Assembly: GCA_964506325.1 (NCBI GenBank)
Contig: CAZDLO010000062.1
Coordinates: 1 to 20,144, forward strand
Direction: 5' to 3'
DNA length: 20,144 nucleotides
From: CAINVV01 sp964506325
GTDB lineage: Bacteria; Bacteroidota; Bacteroidia; Bacteroidales; Prolixibacteraceae
Shown: one piece after another, positions 1-9,509 of the stretch
How positions within the stretch are numbered: position 1 is the first letter of the stretch
Layout of the letters: each line of letters starts with the position of its first letter
Made by a program: the position numbers and the translations under genes
The notes under the pieces: model-generated
The model's database searches: none
What the model saw: the letters and a program-made list of their open reading frames with translations, nothing else
Told to the model about the DNA's origin: nothing

Positions 1-1018
1 CAGATTTTTTCTTTTCGGCTTCAAATTTTGCCTGTTCATTGGTTGGAACAGCATTTGCAACATCAAACTGTTTGACACCTCGATTAAAAAATATTACACC
101 AATATTGTAATATGCGTCGGCATAATCAGACTTAACTTTAATGGATTGTTCATATTCTTTAATGGCGTCATCCTGCCTACCCATTTTATCAAGAGCTATA
201 CCCTTTGCGAGGTAAAATGACGGATTATCTTTTTCTTTAGCAATGGCTTTATCCAGGTAAATAAGTGCATCTTCTGATTTACCAGAGGTAATATAATAGT
301 TAATTAATTGTACCAGAATGCTTTGATCTTCAGGATATTTTTCGTAAGCCTCTTTCATAATCTTAACAGATGTTGCTGTATCACCTTTTTGCTGATAAGC
401 ACTGACTATTTGCGAATATGAAGATCCTGGGTTATAACCATATTTTGCAGTAAGTGAAAAATATTTGATTGCCTTGTCGAGTTGTTTACCATTTATGGCA
501 GCAAGACCTGCATTGTACATGATTGCTGTATCCAGCGTATTATCAGTTTTGAATAGCGGTGTTGCCTCCAGATTTAAAATCTTCTCAAAATAATCACTCG
601 ATTTTTCAAATTGATTTGCCTGAAATGCATCGATTGCAGCGCTGGAAAGTGTTGGAATGAAGCTGCCCAATAATTTAATTTTCAAGCCTGGAGATCCACC
701 TTTAGGATCCAATTCAGTTGCTTTAATAAATGATTTATAGGCTTCCTCAAGTGGGTTTTCCACTAGTTTTTTGTAATTCTCGTCTGTAGACTTGAAAATA
801 GCTTCACAAATTTCTCCCCTAACTTCCCAGGTTTCAGTCCAGTTAATTGTTTTCTCTGCTTTTGGGTTGGCCGGATTGGTAGCTTCTTGAATTGCTTCCC
901 ATGCTTTGTCTAACTTACCGCTTTCCTTATATGACGAAGCACTGCTAACTTTTCCTTTTTGAGCAAACAGAAAACTGCTTGCGGAGAGTAGGATAACTAC
1001 TAAAAAAATCTTTTTCAT
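1..1018 (-). CDS. Secreted TPR-repeat protein (3' end outside window)
   Basis: This reading frame starts at an ATG at 1016-1018 and stays open to the left edge, so at least 339 residues are visible and the C-terminus is missing. It opens with a Sec signal peptide (MKKIFLVVILLSASSFLFAQ; likely cut near residue 20), which predicts a periplasmic or outer-membrane-facing protein without a lipobox. The rest is helical, with TPR-like repeats such as AIMYNAGLAAINGKQLDKAI, SFYLAKGIALDKMGRQDDAI and DAYYNIGVIFFNRG. TPR proteins mediate protein-protein contacts; the partner cannot be deduced. The gene lies 36 nt downstream of gyrA on the same strand and probably shares its transcript. The family is recognised only as TPR; no specific function is claimed. 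Confidence 0.85.
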   Translation of the reverse strand, partial: MKKIFLVVILLSASSFLFAQKGKVSSASSYKESGKLDKAWEAIQEATNPANPKAEKTINWTETWEVRGEICEAIFKSTDENYKKLVENPLEEAYKSFIKATELDPKGGSPGLKIKLLGSFIPTLSSAAIDAFQANQFEKSSDYFEKILNLEATPLFKTDNTLDTAIMYNAGLAAINGKQLDKAIKYFSLTAKYGYNPGSSYSQIVSAYQQKGDTATSVKIMKEAYEKYPEDQSILVQLINYYITSGKSEDALIYLDKAIAKEKDNPSFYLAKGIALDKMGRQDDAIKEYEQSIKVKSDYADAYYNIGVIFFNRGVKQFDVANAVPTNEQAKFEAEKKKS

Positions 1019-1054
1019 TACGGACAATTTTTGATTTTTAATTTTTATTAATAA

Positions 1055-3589
1055 TTAATTGAGATTATCTTCTTCAATTTTATTTTCTTCTGTCTGATCT
1101 GATTCTGAATCTAACTCTAACTCTATGTCAGAAATAACATCCTCTATTTCTGTTAATTCAACCCTTGCAACGGATGCAATACTGTCATCCTCCCTGAGGT
1201 TGATTAATTTGACTCCCTGTGCTGCTCTGCCGGTCATCCTAATCTCCCCTACCGGAAGCCTGATAGTTACACCTGCTTCAGTTATTATCATCAGGTCATC
1301 ACCGTCTGTAACATTTTTTATAGAAACCAGAGCACCTGTTTTTTCCGTGACATTGATGGTTTTAACACCTTTTCCGCCCCTGTTGGTAACACGGTAATCT
1401 TCAATTCTGGATCTTTTTCCGTATCCATGTTCTGAAACAACCAGGATATTATCCTCTTCATTAGCAACACAAACCATGCCAACTAATTCATCTTTTTCAC
1501 TACCCAGGGTTATTCCTCTTACTCCTGATGCCGTACGACCAATGGCCCTTGCATGGCTTTCATGGAACCGGATTGATTTCCCTGACTTAACGGCCAGCAT
1601 AATTTCATTTTCTCCATTGGTTAATTTGGCCTCCAGTAACTGATCGTTCTCCCTGATGGTTATTGCATTAACACCGTTTTGACGTGGTCTTGAATAGGCT
1701 TCGAGGGAAGTTTTCTTGATGGTTCCCTTTTTAGTACACAGAATAATATAATTATTGTTGATATATTCCTCGTCCTTCAGTGATTTAACATTGATATAGG
1801 CCCTTACCTGGTCATCCGGCTCAATACTGATAAGATTCTGAATTGCCCTGCCTTTTGAAATCTTTGTCCCTTCAGGTATTTCATAAACTTTCAACCAGAA
1901 ACATTTGCCCTTTTCAGTGAAAAGCAACAATGTATTGTGCATGGTTGCAATAAACATGTGTTCCAGGAAGTCTTCATCGCGTGTGCTGGAGCCTTTTGAC
2001 CCGATCCCTCCCCTCGACTGGGTTCTGAACTCAGTCAGCGGAGTTCTTTTGATATAACCCATATGGGAGATTGTTATAACCATATCCTCATCCGCATAGA
2101 AGTCTTCCGGATTGAATTCTTCGGATGCATAAACAATTTCTGTTCTTCTTTCATCTCCGTACAAAGTCTTTATCTCAAGAAGTTCATCTTTTATTATCTG
2201 CATTCTCAAAGGTTCCTGGGATAAAACCTCCTTGTACCAGTCGATCATTTTATTGAGATCAGTATAGTCCTGGTGAATTTTATCCCGCTCTAGTCCAGTA
2301 AGCTTTTGTAGCCGAAGATCGAGGATCGCACGTGCCTGGATATCATCCAACTCAAAGTTTGTAATAAGGTTTTCACGTGCTTCATCCGGCGTTTTTGCTG
2401 CCCTGATAATGTTTATGACAGCATCCAGGTTGTCAATTGCAATTATTAATCCCCTGAGGATATGGGCTTTCTTTTCTGCCTGGTCCAAATCGTACTGAGT
2501 ACGCCTTATAACCACTTCATGACGGTGTTCAACAAAGTAATGAATCAGATCCTTGAGATTCAGCATTTGAGGTCTGCCCTTTACAAGGGCAATATTATTG
2601 ACGTTAAATGCCGTCTGGAGGGCAGTGTATTTGTACAACTTATTCAATACCACACTGGCCATTTCTTCTCGCTTGATATCGATCACGATCCTCATTCCTG
2701 AGCGGTCTGATTCATCATTGATATTGCTGATACCGTCAATTTTCTTTTCATTGACCAACTCGGCGATTTTAATGATCATCTCTGCCTTGTTGACCATATA
2801 AGGAATCTCTGTTACGATCAGCTTTTCCCTGCCGTTTTCTGTTGTTTCTATTTCAGCACGGCCTCTTACGACAATACGTCCCCTGCCCGTTTCAAAAGCC
2901 TCCCGAACACCGGCATATCCGTAAATTATTCCACCTGTCGGAAAGTCCGGCGCTTTTATCTTGTCTATGAGAACACTAATGGTCACCTCCGGATCATCAA
3001 TATATGCCATGATGGCCTCAATGGTATCTGATAAATTGTGTGGCGGCATATTGGTTGCCATCCCGACTGCAATACCTGAAGTTCCATTTATAAGTAAATT
3101 CGGAAATTTTGTCGGGAGTACAGTAGGCTCTGACAATGATTCGTCAAAATTAGGCTGGAAATCTACCGTGTTTTTCTCCAAATCCGCCAAAGCTTCTTCC
3201 GCAATTTTTTTCAGGCGGGCTTCGGTATACCGCATTGCTGCCGGACTGTCACCATCAATTGAACCAAAGTTGCCCTGTCCATCAATCAATGGATAACGCA
3301 AAGACCATAACTGGGCCATACGAACCATTGCAAAGTAAACGGATGAGTCACCATGCGGGTGATACTTGCCTAACACCTCCCCTACTATCCTGGCAGATTT
3401 CTTATAAGGTCTGTTTGAAAAATTACCTAACTCGCTCATTCCGAACAACACCCTGCGGTGAACAGGTTTTAACCCGTCACGAACATCAGGAAGAGCTCTT
3501 GAAACAATTACTGACATTGAATAATCAATGTATGCAGTTTTCATTTGCTCTTCAATGTTAATCGGAATAATCCTCTCTATATCAGACAT
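1055..3589 (-). CDS. gyrA: DNA gyrase subunit A
   Basis: The A subunit of DNA gyrase cleaves and rejoins DNA and, with GyrB, introduces negative supercoils using ATP. The 844-residue protein has the usual length. The winged-helix/tower part shows the catalytic tyrosine in AAMRYTEARL (Tyr121, E. coli Tyr122) and the quinolone region KYHPHGDSSVYF (Ser82 = E. coli Ser83; Phe86 at the E. coli Asp87 position). The C-terminal beta-pinwheel starts near residue 510. The motif at the canonical GyrA-box position is the degenerate QSRGGIG, while a later blade carries TNRGGKG. An acidic tail ends the protein (ELELDSESDQTEEN). The ATG at 3587-3589 has no Shine-Dalgarno sequence. The pinwheel with box-like motifs favours GyrA over ParC. 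The downstream TPR gene is probably co-transcribed. Confidence 0.97.
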   Translation of the reverse strand: MSDIERIIPINIEEQMKTAYIDYSMSVIVSRALPDVRDGLKPVHRRVLFGMSELGNFSNRPYKKSARIVGEVLGKYHPHGDSSVYFAMVRMAQLWSLRYPLIDGQGNFGSIDGDSPAAMRYTEARLKKIAEEALADLEKNTVDFQPNFDESLSEPTVLPTKFPNLLINGTSGIAVGMATNMPPHNLSDTIEAIMAYIDDPEVTISVLIDKIKAPDFPTGGIIYGYAGVREAFETGRGRIVVRGRAEIETTENGREKLIVTEIPYMVNKAEMIIKIAELVNEKKIDGISNINDESDRSGMRIVIDIKREEMASVVLNKLYKYTALQTAFNVNNIALVKGRPQMLNLKDLIHYFVEHRHEVVIRRTQYDLDQAEKKAHILRGLIIAIDNLDAVINIIRAAKTPDEARENLITNFELDDIQARAILDLRLQKLTGLERDKIHQDYTDLNKMIDWYKEVLSQEPLRMQIIKDELLEIKTLYGDERRTEIVYASEEFNPEDFYADEDMVITISHMGYIKRTPLTEFRTQSRGGIGSKGSSTRDEDFLEHMFIATMHNTLLLFTEKGKCFWLKVYEIPEGTKISKGRAIQNLISIEPDDQVRAYINVKSLKDEEYINNNYIILCTKKGTIKKTSLEAYSRPRQNGVNAITIRENDQLLEAKLTNGENEIMLAVKSGKSIRFHESHARAIGRTASGVRGITLGSEKDELVGMVCVANEEDNILVVSEHGYGKRSRIEDYRVTNRGGKGVKTINVTEKTGALVSIKNVTDGDDLMIITEAGVTIRLPVGEIRMTGRAAQGVKLINLREDDSIASVARVELTEIEDVISDIELELDSESDQTEENKIEEDNLN

Positions 3590-3924
3590 ATGGATATAAT
3601 TTGTATTCTTAATTGTTTAAAAAGTAATACAAAAATAAGCATTTTAAAGTTAACATGGGAATTAGGAACAGATAAAATCGACCTTATTCCCTTTGTAATT
3701 TTTCAACCCCGGAATTGTGACAAATTGGCAATACTGCCTGATAATTGGATAATATATTTTTTTTTACGGTGTGCAAATGTAAATTAATCATTAATAGCCA
3801 ATTATGACATTTATCACCTCTCATGTCCTTTAAATGACGGAAAAGTAAATGCGTGTTATATTTAAATTTATTTGTTATTTTGTTAAAGGAATGATTTTTG
3901 ATGAAAAGTATATAAAACAAAGAA
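3590..3924. promoter_or_regulatory. Divergent gyrA/clpC control region (335 bp, no gene)
   Basis: This AT-rich stretch separates the divergent starts of gyrA and clpC. On the minus strand, 3630-3637 reads TATTTTTG, a full match to the Bacteroidetes -7 element TAnnTTTG. It would place the gyrA transcript start near 3623, about 34 nt before the ATG; I see no clear -33 TTG at the usual distance. On the clpC side only near matches occur (TATATTTA and TAAATTTA around 3858-3870). No CIRCE-type repeat (TTAGCACTC-N9-GAGTGCTAA) is present, so HrcA control of clpC is not supported. Short open frames across the region look like translated AT-rich DNA. Confidence 0.5.
3630..3637 (-). promoter_or_regulatory. 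Putative -7 promoter element for gyrA
   Basis: The minus strand reads TATTTTTG, which fits the Bacteroidetes primary-sigma -7 consensus TAnnTTTG. The same octamer occurs upstream of the amgK-rapZ fusion gene at 19366-19373. The -33 element is not evident, so this is a motif match only. Confidence 0.4.
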
Positions 3925-6489
3925 ATGGACTCAAAATTTTCTCCAAGAATTAAAGATGTATTAACATACAGCCGGGAAGAAGCCATACGACTCGGTAACG
4001 ATCATATAAGTACTGAACACCTATTTTTAGGAATACTTCGTGATGGCGAGGGTATTGCCATTGATACGATGAAACAGCTGGGGATGGATTTCTCCAGGCT
4101 GAAAAATGAATTGGAACTGCATCTGAGAAAAAGCTCCTCATTGCCAATGGATGCTTCAATACCACTGCTGAAAAATACAGAGAGGACCTTGAAAATTGTC
4201 TTCCTTGAAGCCAGATCTATGAATGAAGATACAGTAAATACAGGTCATTTACTTCTTGCCATATTGAAGGAAAAAGACGGGATGGTATTTGAGCTTTTCA
4301 AGAAAAATGATCTGAATTATGACGATGTCAAGACCAAGATCCAGGAATTATCCAGAATTGAAAGCAAATCCGACTTTCCCGAAGAAGGTGATGATCAGGA
4401 TGATATGTTCGGTCGAAGTGGAGGAAGCAGTTCCGGATCTTCCCATAGTCAGAAGGGAAGCGCAAATCCGAAGACCGATACTCCCGTATTGGATAATTTT
4501 GGCATTGATATTACCAAGGCTGCCATTGAAGGGAGTCTTGATCCTATTGTAGGTCGTGAGAATGAGATTCAAAGAATAGCTCAGATACTTAGCCAGAGAA
4601 AGAAAAACAATCCGGTTCTTATCGGTGAGCCCGGAGTTGGAAAGTCTGCCATTGTTGAAGGACTGGCTCTCCGAATATCACAAAGAAAAGTTTCCAGGAT
4701 ATTATTCGACAAAAGGGTGATAAGCCTGGATCTGGCTTCAATTGTTGCAGGGACAAAATACCGTGGTCAGTTTGAAGAACGGATGAAAGCGATTCTGAAC
4801 GAGCTCGCTAAAGTTGATAACATCATTCTGTTCATAGATGAGATTCACACCATTGTTGGGGCCGGTGGAGCAACCGGGTCGCTGGATGCGGCCAATATGC
4901 TTAAACCTGCACTGGCAAGAGGTGATATTCAATGTATTGGAGCAACCACACTGGATGAATACAGGCAACATATTGAGAAGGATGGTGCTTTGGAAAGACG
5001 ATTTCAGAAAGTTCTTGTAGAACCTACTTCTGTTGAAGAGACCATTGAAATTCTTCATAACATTAAAGAACGTTATGAAGATCATCATAATGTTACTTAT
5101 ACAAAAGAAGCAATTGAGGCTTGTGTCAGGCTGACTGCCAGGTATATTTCTGACAGGCACTTGCCAGATAAAGCTATTGATGCATTGGATGAATCTGGTT
5201 CAAGGGTGCATATTTCCAATATTTCCGTTCCTGACAGGATTATCAAACTTGAAGAAAAGATAGAAGAGGTCCGTTCCTCAAAAATTCTAGCTGTAAAAGG
5301 GCAAAATTTCGAACTGGCGGCAAGTTATCGTGACAACGAAAAAAACCTGCTCAGCCTAATTGAGAAAGAGAAGGAAATCTGGGAAAAAGAATTGGAAAAT
5401 CATCGGGAGATGGTTGACGAACCCCAGGTGGCAGATATTGTTGCCATGATGTCAGGCATTCCCGTGCAAAAAATCGCCCAGGCTGAAGGCAAAAGACTGC
5501 AGGTGATGTACAATGATATGAAAAAGAATATTATTGGACAGGATGAAGCTGTAGAAAAAATAACCAAGGCTATTCAGCGAAACAGGGCCGGTTTAAAGGA
5601 TCCAAATAAGCCCATTGGTTCATTCATATTCCTGGGACCGACAGGTGTTGGCAAGACTCAGTTGGCCAAAGTTCTGGCACAATATCTTTTTGATACTACT
5701 GATGCTCTGATCCGTGTCGATATGAGTGAATACATGGAAAAGTTCTCTGTTTCAAGGTTGGTTGGAGCTCCTCCCGGATATGTAGGTTATGAAGAGGGTG
5801 GGCAGCTTACCGAAAAAGTAAGAAGAAAACCTTACGCCGTAATTTTATTGGATGAGATAGAAAAGGCCCACCCGGATGTATTTAATATCCTGCTTCAGGT
5901 TATGGATGAAGGAAGGCTGACTGACAGTTTGGGAAGAAAAATCGATTTCCGGAATACCATTCTGATCATGACATCCAACATAGGAACGAGGCAATTGAAA
6001 GATTTTGGCCAGGGTGTTGGCTTCAATACCAGGACCTCCCCAGAAGATGAAAATGAGCACAACAAATACGTCATACAAAAAGCCCTTAAACGTGCCTTTG
6101 CACCGGAATTCTTAAACAGGGTTGATGATGTTGTTATGTTTAATTCACTGGAGAAGAGTCACATAAATCAAATAATTGACATTGAACTGAAAGGTTTTTA
6201 TGAACGTGTAGAGGCTTTGAAATACAAATTGTTTATTTCTCCGGAGGCCAAAGATTTCATTTCAGAGAAGGGATTCGATCCCCAGTTTGGAGCCAGGCCT
6301 TTAAAACGTGCTATACAAAAGTACCTGGAAGACGAAATTGCAGAGGTAATTATTGGAAGTGAAATCAAGGAAGGTGATACAATTTCTGTCGACCTTAATG
6401 ATTCCAAGGAAAAAGTCGTCGCTAAAATTATTGCGGCACCCTCTGAAATGCAGGATACTGCTGAATTACCACCTGCGCCACAGGGTTAA
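3925..6489 (+). CDS. clpC: ATP-dependent Clp protease ATPase subunit ClpC
   Basis: An AAA+ unfoldase of the Hsp100 family that feeds substrates to the ClpP peptidase in the cytoplasm. The 854-residue protein has two N-terminal Clp repeats (about 1-145), then a Ser/Gly-rich linker (about 162-180). The first AAA+ module has Walker A GEPGVGKS (234-241) and Walker B ILFIDE (301-306). A short coiled middle segment around 435-490 has UVR-like spacing and is much shorter than the ClpB M-domain. The second module has Walker A GPTGVGKT (571-578) and Walker B ILLDEIEKAH. The ClpP-docking tripeptide is present as VGF (698-700), which favours a protease partner over a ClpB disaggregase. The ATG at 3925 has no Shine-Dalgarno sequence. 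It is divergent from gyrA and ends 1 nt before the mazG stop codon. Confidence 0.95.
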   Translation: MDSKFSPRIKDVLTYSREEAIRLGNDHISTEHLFLGILRDGEGIAIDTMKQLGMDFSRLKNELELHLRKSSSLPMDASIPLLKNTERTLKIVFLEARSMNEDTVNTGHLLLAILKEKDGMVFELFKKNDLNYDDVKTKIQELSRIESKSDFPEEGDDQDDMFGRSGGSSSGSSHSQKGSANPKTDTPVLDNFGIDITKAAIEGSLDPIVGRENEIQRIAQILSQRKKNNPVLIGEPGVGKSAIVEGLALRISQRKVSRILFDKRVISLDLASIVAGTKYRGQFEERMKAILNELAKVDNIILFIDEIHTIVGAGGATGSLDAANMLKPALARGDIQCIGATTLDEYRQHIEKDGALERRFQKVLVEPTSVEETIEILHNIKERYEDHHNVTYTKEAIEACVRLTARYISDRHLPDKAIDALDESGSRVHISNISVPDRIIKLEEKIEEVRSSKILAVKGQNFELAASYRDNEKNLLSLIEKEKEIWEKELENHREMVDEPQVADIVAMMSGIPVQKIAQAEGKRLQVMYNDMKKNIIGQDEAVEKITKAIQRNRAGLKDPNKPIGSFIFLGPTGVGKTQLAKVLAQYLFDTTDALIRVDMSEYMEKFSVSRLVGAPPGYVGYEEGGQLTEKVRRKPYAVILLDEIEKAHPDVFNILLQVMDEGRLTDSLGRKIDFRNTILIMTSNIGTRQLKDFGQGVGFNTRTSPEDENEHNKYVIQKALKRAFAPEFLNRVDDVVMFNSLEKSHINQIIDIELKGFYERVEALKYKLFISPEAKDFISEKGFDPQFGARPLKRAIQKYLEDEIAEVIIGSEIKEGDTISVDLNDSKEKVVAKIIAAPSEMQDTAELPPAPQG

Positions 6490-6490
6490 G

Positions 6491-7276
6491 TCATTTCTTG
6501 TCAAATTTTTTGGCCTCATTCCAGAAAACATCCATCTCTCCAAGATTCATTTCATGGAGAGATTTTCCTTTTAGCAAGGTCTGCTCCTCCAGGTAGTTAA
6601 ATCTTCTGGTAAATTTCTGATTGGTCCTTTCCAGTGCGCTTTCCGGATCGATTCCGTATACCCTTGCCGTATTGACAATTGAAAACAAAAGGTCTCCAAA
6701 TTCTTCTTCCATTTCTTTGATGCGACCTGCCTTTACTTCAGCCTCCAGTTCAGCCAGTTCTTCCCTAACCTTTTCCCATACCTGTTCCTTGTGCTCCCAG
6801 TCGAAGCCTACTCCCCTCACCTTTTCCTGGATCCGATTGGCTTTTACCAACGCCGGCAGTGCAATTGGAACCCCCTCCAGCACCCGCTTATTCCTGCCCT
6901 TTTCTTTGAGCTTTAATGCTTCCCAATTGTGTATTACCTGTTCGGCATTTGCTACTTCGGTGGTACCAAATACATGGGGGTGACGGTATATTAATTTATC
7001 AATCAAATGATTAATTACATCTCCAATATCAAACTGACCTTTCTCCTCCCCTATTTTGGCGAAAAAAACTATGTGTAACAAGATATCCCCCAACTCCTTT
7101 TTAATCTCCTGTGAATTGTTTTCCAGAATAGCATCTCCAAGTTCATAAACTTCCTCAATAGTTAGCTTGCGCAGGGATTCATTTGTTTGTTCGCGGTCCC
7201 AGGGGCATTTCTCTCTGAGTTCATCCATTATTGTTAGCAATTTGCCAAAAACCAGCAATTTTTCTTCTTTTTCCAT
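6491..7276 (-). CDS. mazG: Nucleoside triphosphate pyrophosphohydrolase MazG
   Basis: MazG hydrolyses (d)NTPs to the monophosphate and pyrophosphate; in E. coli it acts in nucleotide-pool cleaning and lowers ppGpp under starvation. I start it at the ATG at 7274-7276 (MEKEEKLLVF, 261 residues). An upstream TTG at 7309 would add 11 residues with no family likeness. The protein has the usual two MazG domains. The N-terminal one carries CPWDREQT, the helix EEVYELGDAI and KKELGDILLHIVF, whose acidic residues bind Mg2+. The C-terminal one carries REELAELEAEV and EEEFGDLLFSIVN. The gene is convergent with clpC with only 1 nt between stop codons and divergent from phoH, so it is probably a single-gene transcript. 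Confidence 0.93.
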   Translation of the reverse strand: MEKEEKLLVFGKLLTIMDELREKCPWDREQTNESLRKLTIEEVYELGDAILENNSQEIKKELGDILLHIVFFAKIGEEKGQFDIGDVINHLIDKLIYRHPHVFGTTEVANAEQVIHNWEALKLKEKGRNKRVLEGVPIALPALVKANRIQEKVRGVGFDWEHKEQVWEKVREELAELEAEVKAGRIKEMEEEFGDLLFSIVNTARVYGIDPESALERTNQKFTRRFNYLEEQTLLKGKSLHEMNLGEMDVFWNEAKKFDKK

Positions 7277-7529
7277 TGGTTCTATATGTGCCAAATTATT
7301 GAATATCAATATCTAATAAAGCAAAATTGTCAATAAGTAAATATTGAGACTGTGAAAAATATACTGTGAATATATCAGACAGGCAAAAGCTCGCAGAATT
7401 CAATTATTGTCAGAATGCATGTTGCTAAGATACACTTTTCGCCATCTCTATTTTCTGGATGAATATGCTGAAATAGGTATTAAAAAAATATTTAATTTGC
7501 AGGAAATTCTATTTTGGAATTTGCAACCT

Positions 7530-8513
7530 ATGATTGAAAATTCTTTTGAACTGGAAGGCATTGAACCAGCTGATTTCTACGGAATCAGGAACTCAAAACT
7601 GGACCTTATTAAAAAATATTGTCCGAATCTGTCACTGATTGCAAGGGGAAATACGCTGAAAGTTAAAGGAGAGCAGCAGCAAGTCACCATTTTTTCTCAA
7701 AAATTTCAGCTTATGCTGGAGCATTTTTATCGTTTCAATACCCTTTCAGTTGAAACAATCCATCAAATCCTGGTCAATGACCCCGATACTTCAGACCAAA
7801 GTATTCTAAATAGCAGTGATGTACTTTTGTTTGGCAATGGTGGTAAACCGATTAGGGCTAGAACACAAAATCAAAAGAGACTGGTTGAAAGTTGTACCGA
7901 TTTCGATTTAATGTTTGCCATTGGTCCGGCGGGTACAGGCAAGACTTACACAGCCATAGCCCTGGCCGTTAAATTACTTAAATCCAGGGAGATAAAAAAA
8001 ATAATATTAAGCAGGCCAGCAGTTGAAGCGGGTGAGAACCTTGGTTTTTTGCCGGGTGACCTTAAAGAGAAAATTGACCCGTATTTACAACCACTTTATG
8101 ATGCCTTGCTGGATATGATTCCCGCAAAAAAATTGGAGGAGTACCTGAAAGATGGCATAATTCAGATTGCTCCCCTGGCATTCATGCGCGGAAGAACCCT
8201 CAGCAATGCCTTCGTCATTCTGGATGAAGCACAAAATACAACCATCCCGCAGTTGAAAATGTTTTTGACCAGGATGGGTCTCAATACAAAATATGTGATT
8301 ACAGGTGATGTGACGCAGGTTGACCTGCCAAGAAAACAACAGTCAGGTTTGATTTTAGCTTTGCGAATCCTAAAAGGCATTGAGGGCATGGCCACCATTT
8401 ATTTCGACAGCTCTGATATTATACGGCACAGGCTGGTAAAAGAAATAGTTTTGGCCTATGACAGGCATGAAGAACATTTTGACAGGGAAGGATCAGATTA
8501 CAACAAACAATAA
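7530..8513 (+). CDS. PhoH-like ATPase
   Basis: A cytoplasmic P-loop protein of the PhoH/PhoL family, often linked to RNA metabolism and ribosome-associated functions, with exact role uncertain. I prefer the ATG at 7530 (MIENSFELEG, 327 residues) because Bacteroidetes relatives begin at this point. A TTG at 7407 would add 41 residues that look unlike the family. An N-terminal KH-like segment (SLIARGNTLKVKG, about 35-47) precedes the PhoH ATPase core. The core has Walker A GPAGTGKT (132-139), SRPAVEAGE (about 161-169), PYLQPLYD and Walker B FVILDEAQNTT (228-238), followed by the sensor-like YVITGDVTQ. It ends 14 nt before purC, which suggests co-transcription with purC and the thioredoxin gene. 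Confidence 0.92.
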   Translation: MIENSFELEGIEPADFYGIRNSKLDLIKKYCPNLSLIARGNTLKVKGEQQQVTIFSQKFQLMLEHFYRFNTLSVETIHQILVNDPDTSDQSILNSSDVLLFGNGGKPIRARTQNQKRLVESCTDFDLMFAIGPAGTGKTYTAIALAVKLLKSREIKKIILSRPAVEAGENLGFLPGDLKEKIDPYLQPLYDALLDMIPAKKLEEYLKDGIIQIAPLAFMRGRTLSNAFVILDEAQNTTIPQLKMFLTRMGLNTKYVITGDVTQVDLPRKQQSGLILALRILKGIEGMATIYFDSSDIIRHRLVKEIVLAYDRHEEHFDREGSDYNKQ

Positions 8514-8527
8514 TAATACAAATTACT

Positions 8528-9478
8528 ATGAATAAAGCTATTACCTCAACCAATTTTACTTTTCCAGGGCTGAAAAGTGTGTACAAAGGGAAAGTCCGTG
8601 ATGTATACAATATCAATGATGATTACCTTGTAATGATTGTTTCGGACCGGATTTCCGCCTTTGATGTTGTACTTCCCAAAGGTATACCATTTAAGGGACA
8701 GGTTTTAAACCAAATTGCGACCAAGTTCCTGGATGCAACCTCAGATATCGTTCCAAACTGGAAAATTGCAACACCTGACCCCATGGTTACCATTGGACAT
8801 CTTTGTGAAACCTACAAAGTGGAAATGGTTATCAGGGGATATCTGACAGGACATGCCTGGAGAGAATACAGTTCCGGAAAGCGGACTTTGTGTGGCATAA
8901 TGCTTCCCGATGGAATGAAGGAAAATCAGAAATTTACCGAGCCAATAATAACCCCTACCACCAAAGCTATGGAGGGCCATGATGAGGATATCTCCAGGGA
9001 GGAAATTATTGAACAAGGATTGGTTTCTGCCAGTGAGTACAGTATTTTGGAAAGTTATACCCGTGCCATATTCAAGCGTGGTACCGAAATAGCCGCACAA
9101 AAAGGGTTGATTCTTGTTGATACTAAGTATGAATTCGGGAAAAAGGATGGTGTAATCTACCTGATAGACGAAATTCACACGCCTGATTCTTCCAGGTATT
9201 TTTATGCAGAGGGCTATGAAGAACGACTTGCCAAAGGAGAAAACCAGAAGCAATTATCCAAAGAGTTTGTAAGACAATGGCTAATTGAAAATGGTTTCCA
9301 GGGCAAGGATGGACAAATAGTACCATTTATGAGTGATGAATTTGTTGAACAGATATCTGATCGGTACATAGAACTTTTTGAGCACATTACCGGGGATAAA
9401 TTTGAAAAGGCCGAACTTATTGATGTCAATGAAAGAATTTACCAAAACGTTAAGAATTTCATTGAAAATACGCTTTAA
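8528..9478 (+). CDS. purC: Phosphoribosylaminoimidazole-succinocarboxamide synthase (SAICAR synthetase)
   Basis: PurC joins CAIR and aspartate with ATP to make SAICAR in de novo purine synthesis. The 316-residue protein is of the long, Ade1-like type rather than the roughly 237-residue E. coli type. Visible signatures are the ATP-binding start YKGKVRDVYNI, SDRISAFDVVLP, the central VIRGYLTGHAWREY and the segment EPIITPTTKAMEGHDEDIS. The ILVDTKYEFG and DEIHTPDSSR motifs belong to the active site. The start ATG follows an A-rich leader with no Shine-Dalgarno sequence. It sits 14 nt after phoH and 31 nt before the thioredoxin-like gene on the same strand, so one transcript ending at the hairpin at 10050-10088 is likely. 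Confidence 0.97.
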   Translation: MNKAITSTNFTFPGLKSVYKGKVRDVYNINDDYLVMIVSDRISAFDVVLPKGIPFKGQVLNQIATKFLDATSDIVPNWKIATPDPMVTIGHLCETYKVEMVIRGYLTGHAWREYSSGKRTLCGIMLPDGMKENQKFTEPIITPTTKAMEGHDEDISREEIIEQGLVSASEYSILESYTRAIFKRGTEIAAQKGLILVDTKYEFGKKDGVIYLIDEIHTPDSSRYFYAEGYEERLAKGENQKQLSKEFVRQWLIENGFQGKDGQIVPFMSDEFVEQISDRYIELFEHITGDKFEKAELIDVNERIYQNVKNFIENTL

Positions 9479-9509
9479 TCAGCTGGACAGCAATAAATAA
9501 AGCCTACGT

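Noticed and set aside
3590..3924. CIRCE-type heat-shock operator before clpC
   Set aside because: No TTAGCACTC-N9-GAGTGCTAA or close variant is present.
3684..3986. Open frame of about 100 codons on the minus strand across the clpC start
   Set aside because: It is antisense to the clpC N-terminus and otherwise covers AT-rich intergenic DNA; composition is rich in Asn, Leu, Ile and His with no domain.
3925..6489. ClpB disaggregase instead of ClpC
   Set aside because: The middle domain is too short for ClpB and a ClpP-docking VGF tripeptide is present.
7407..7529. 41-residue N-terminal extension of the PhoH-like protein from a TTG
   Set aside because: The extension is unlike the family, whereas MIENSFELEG at 7530 fits where relatives begin.
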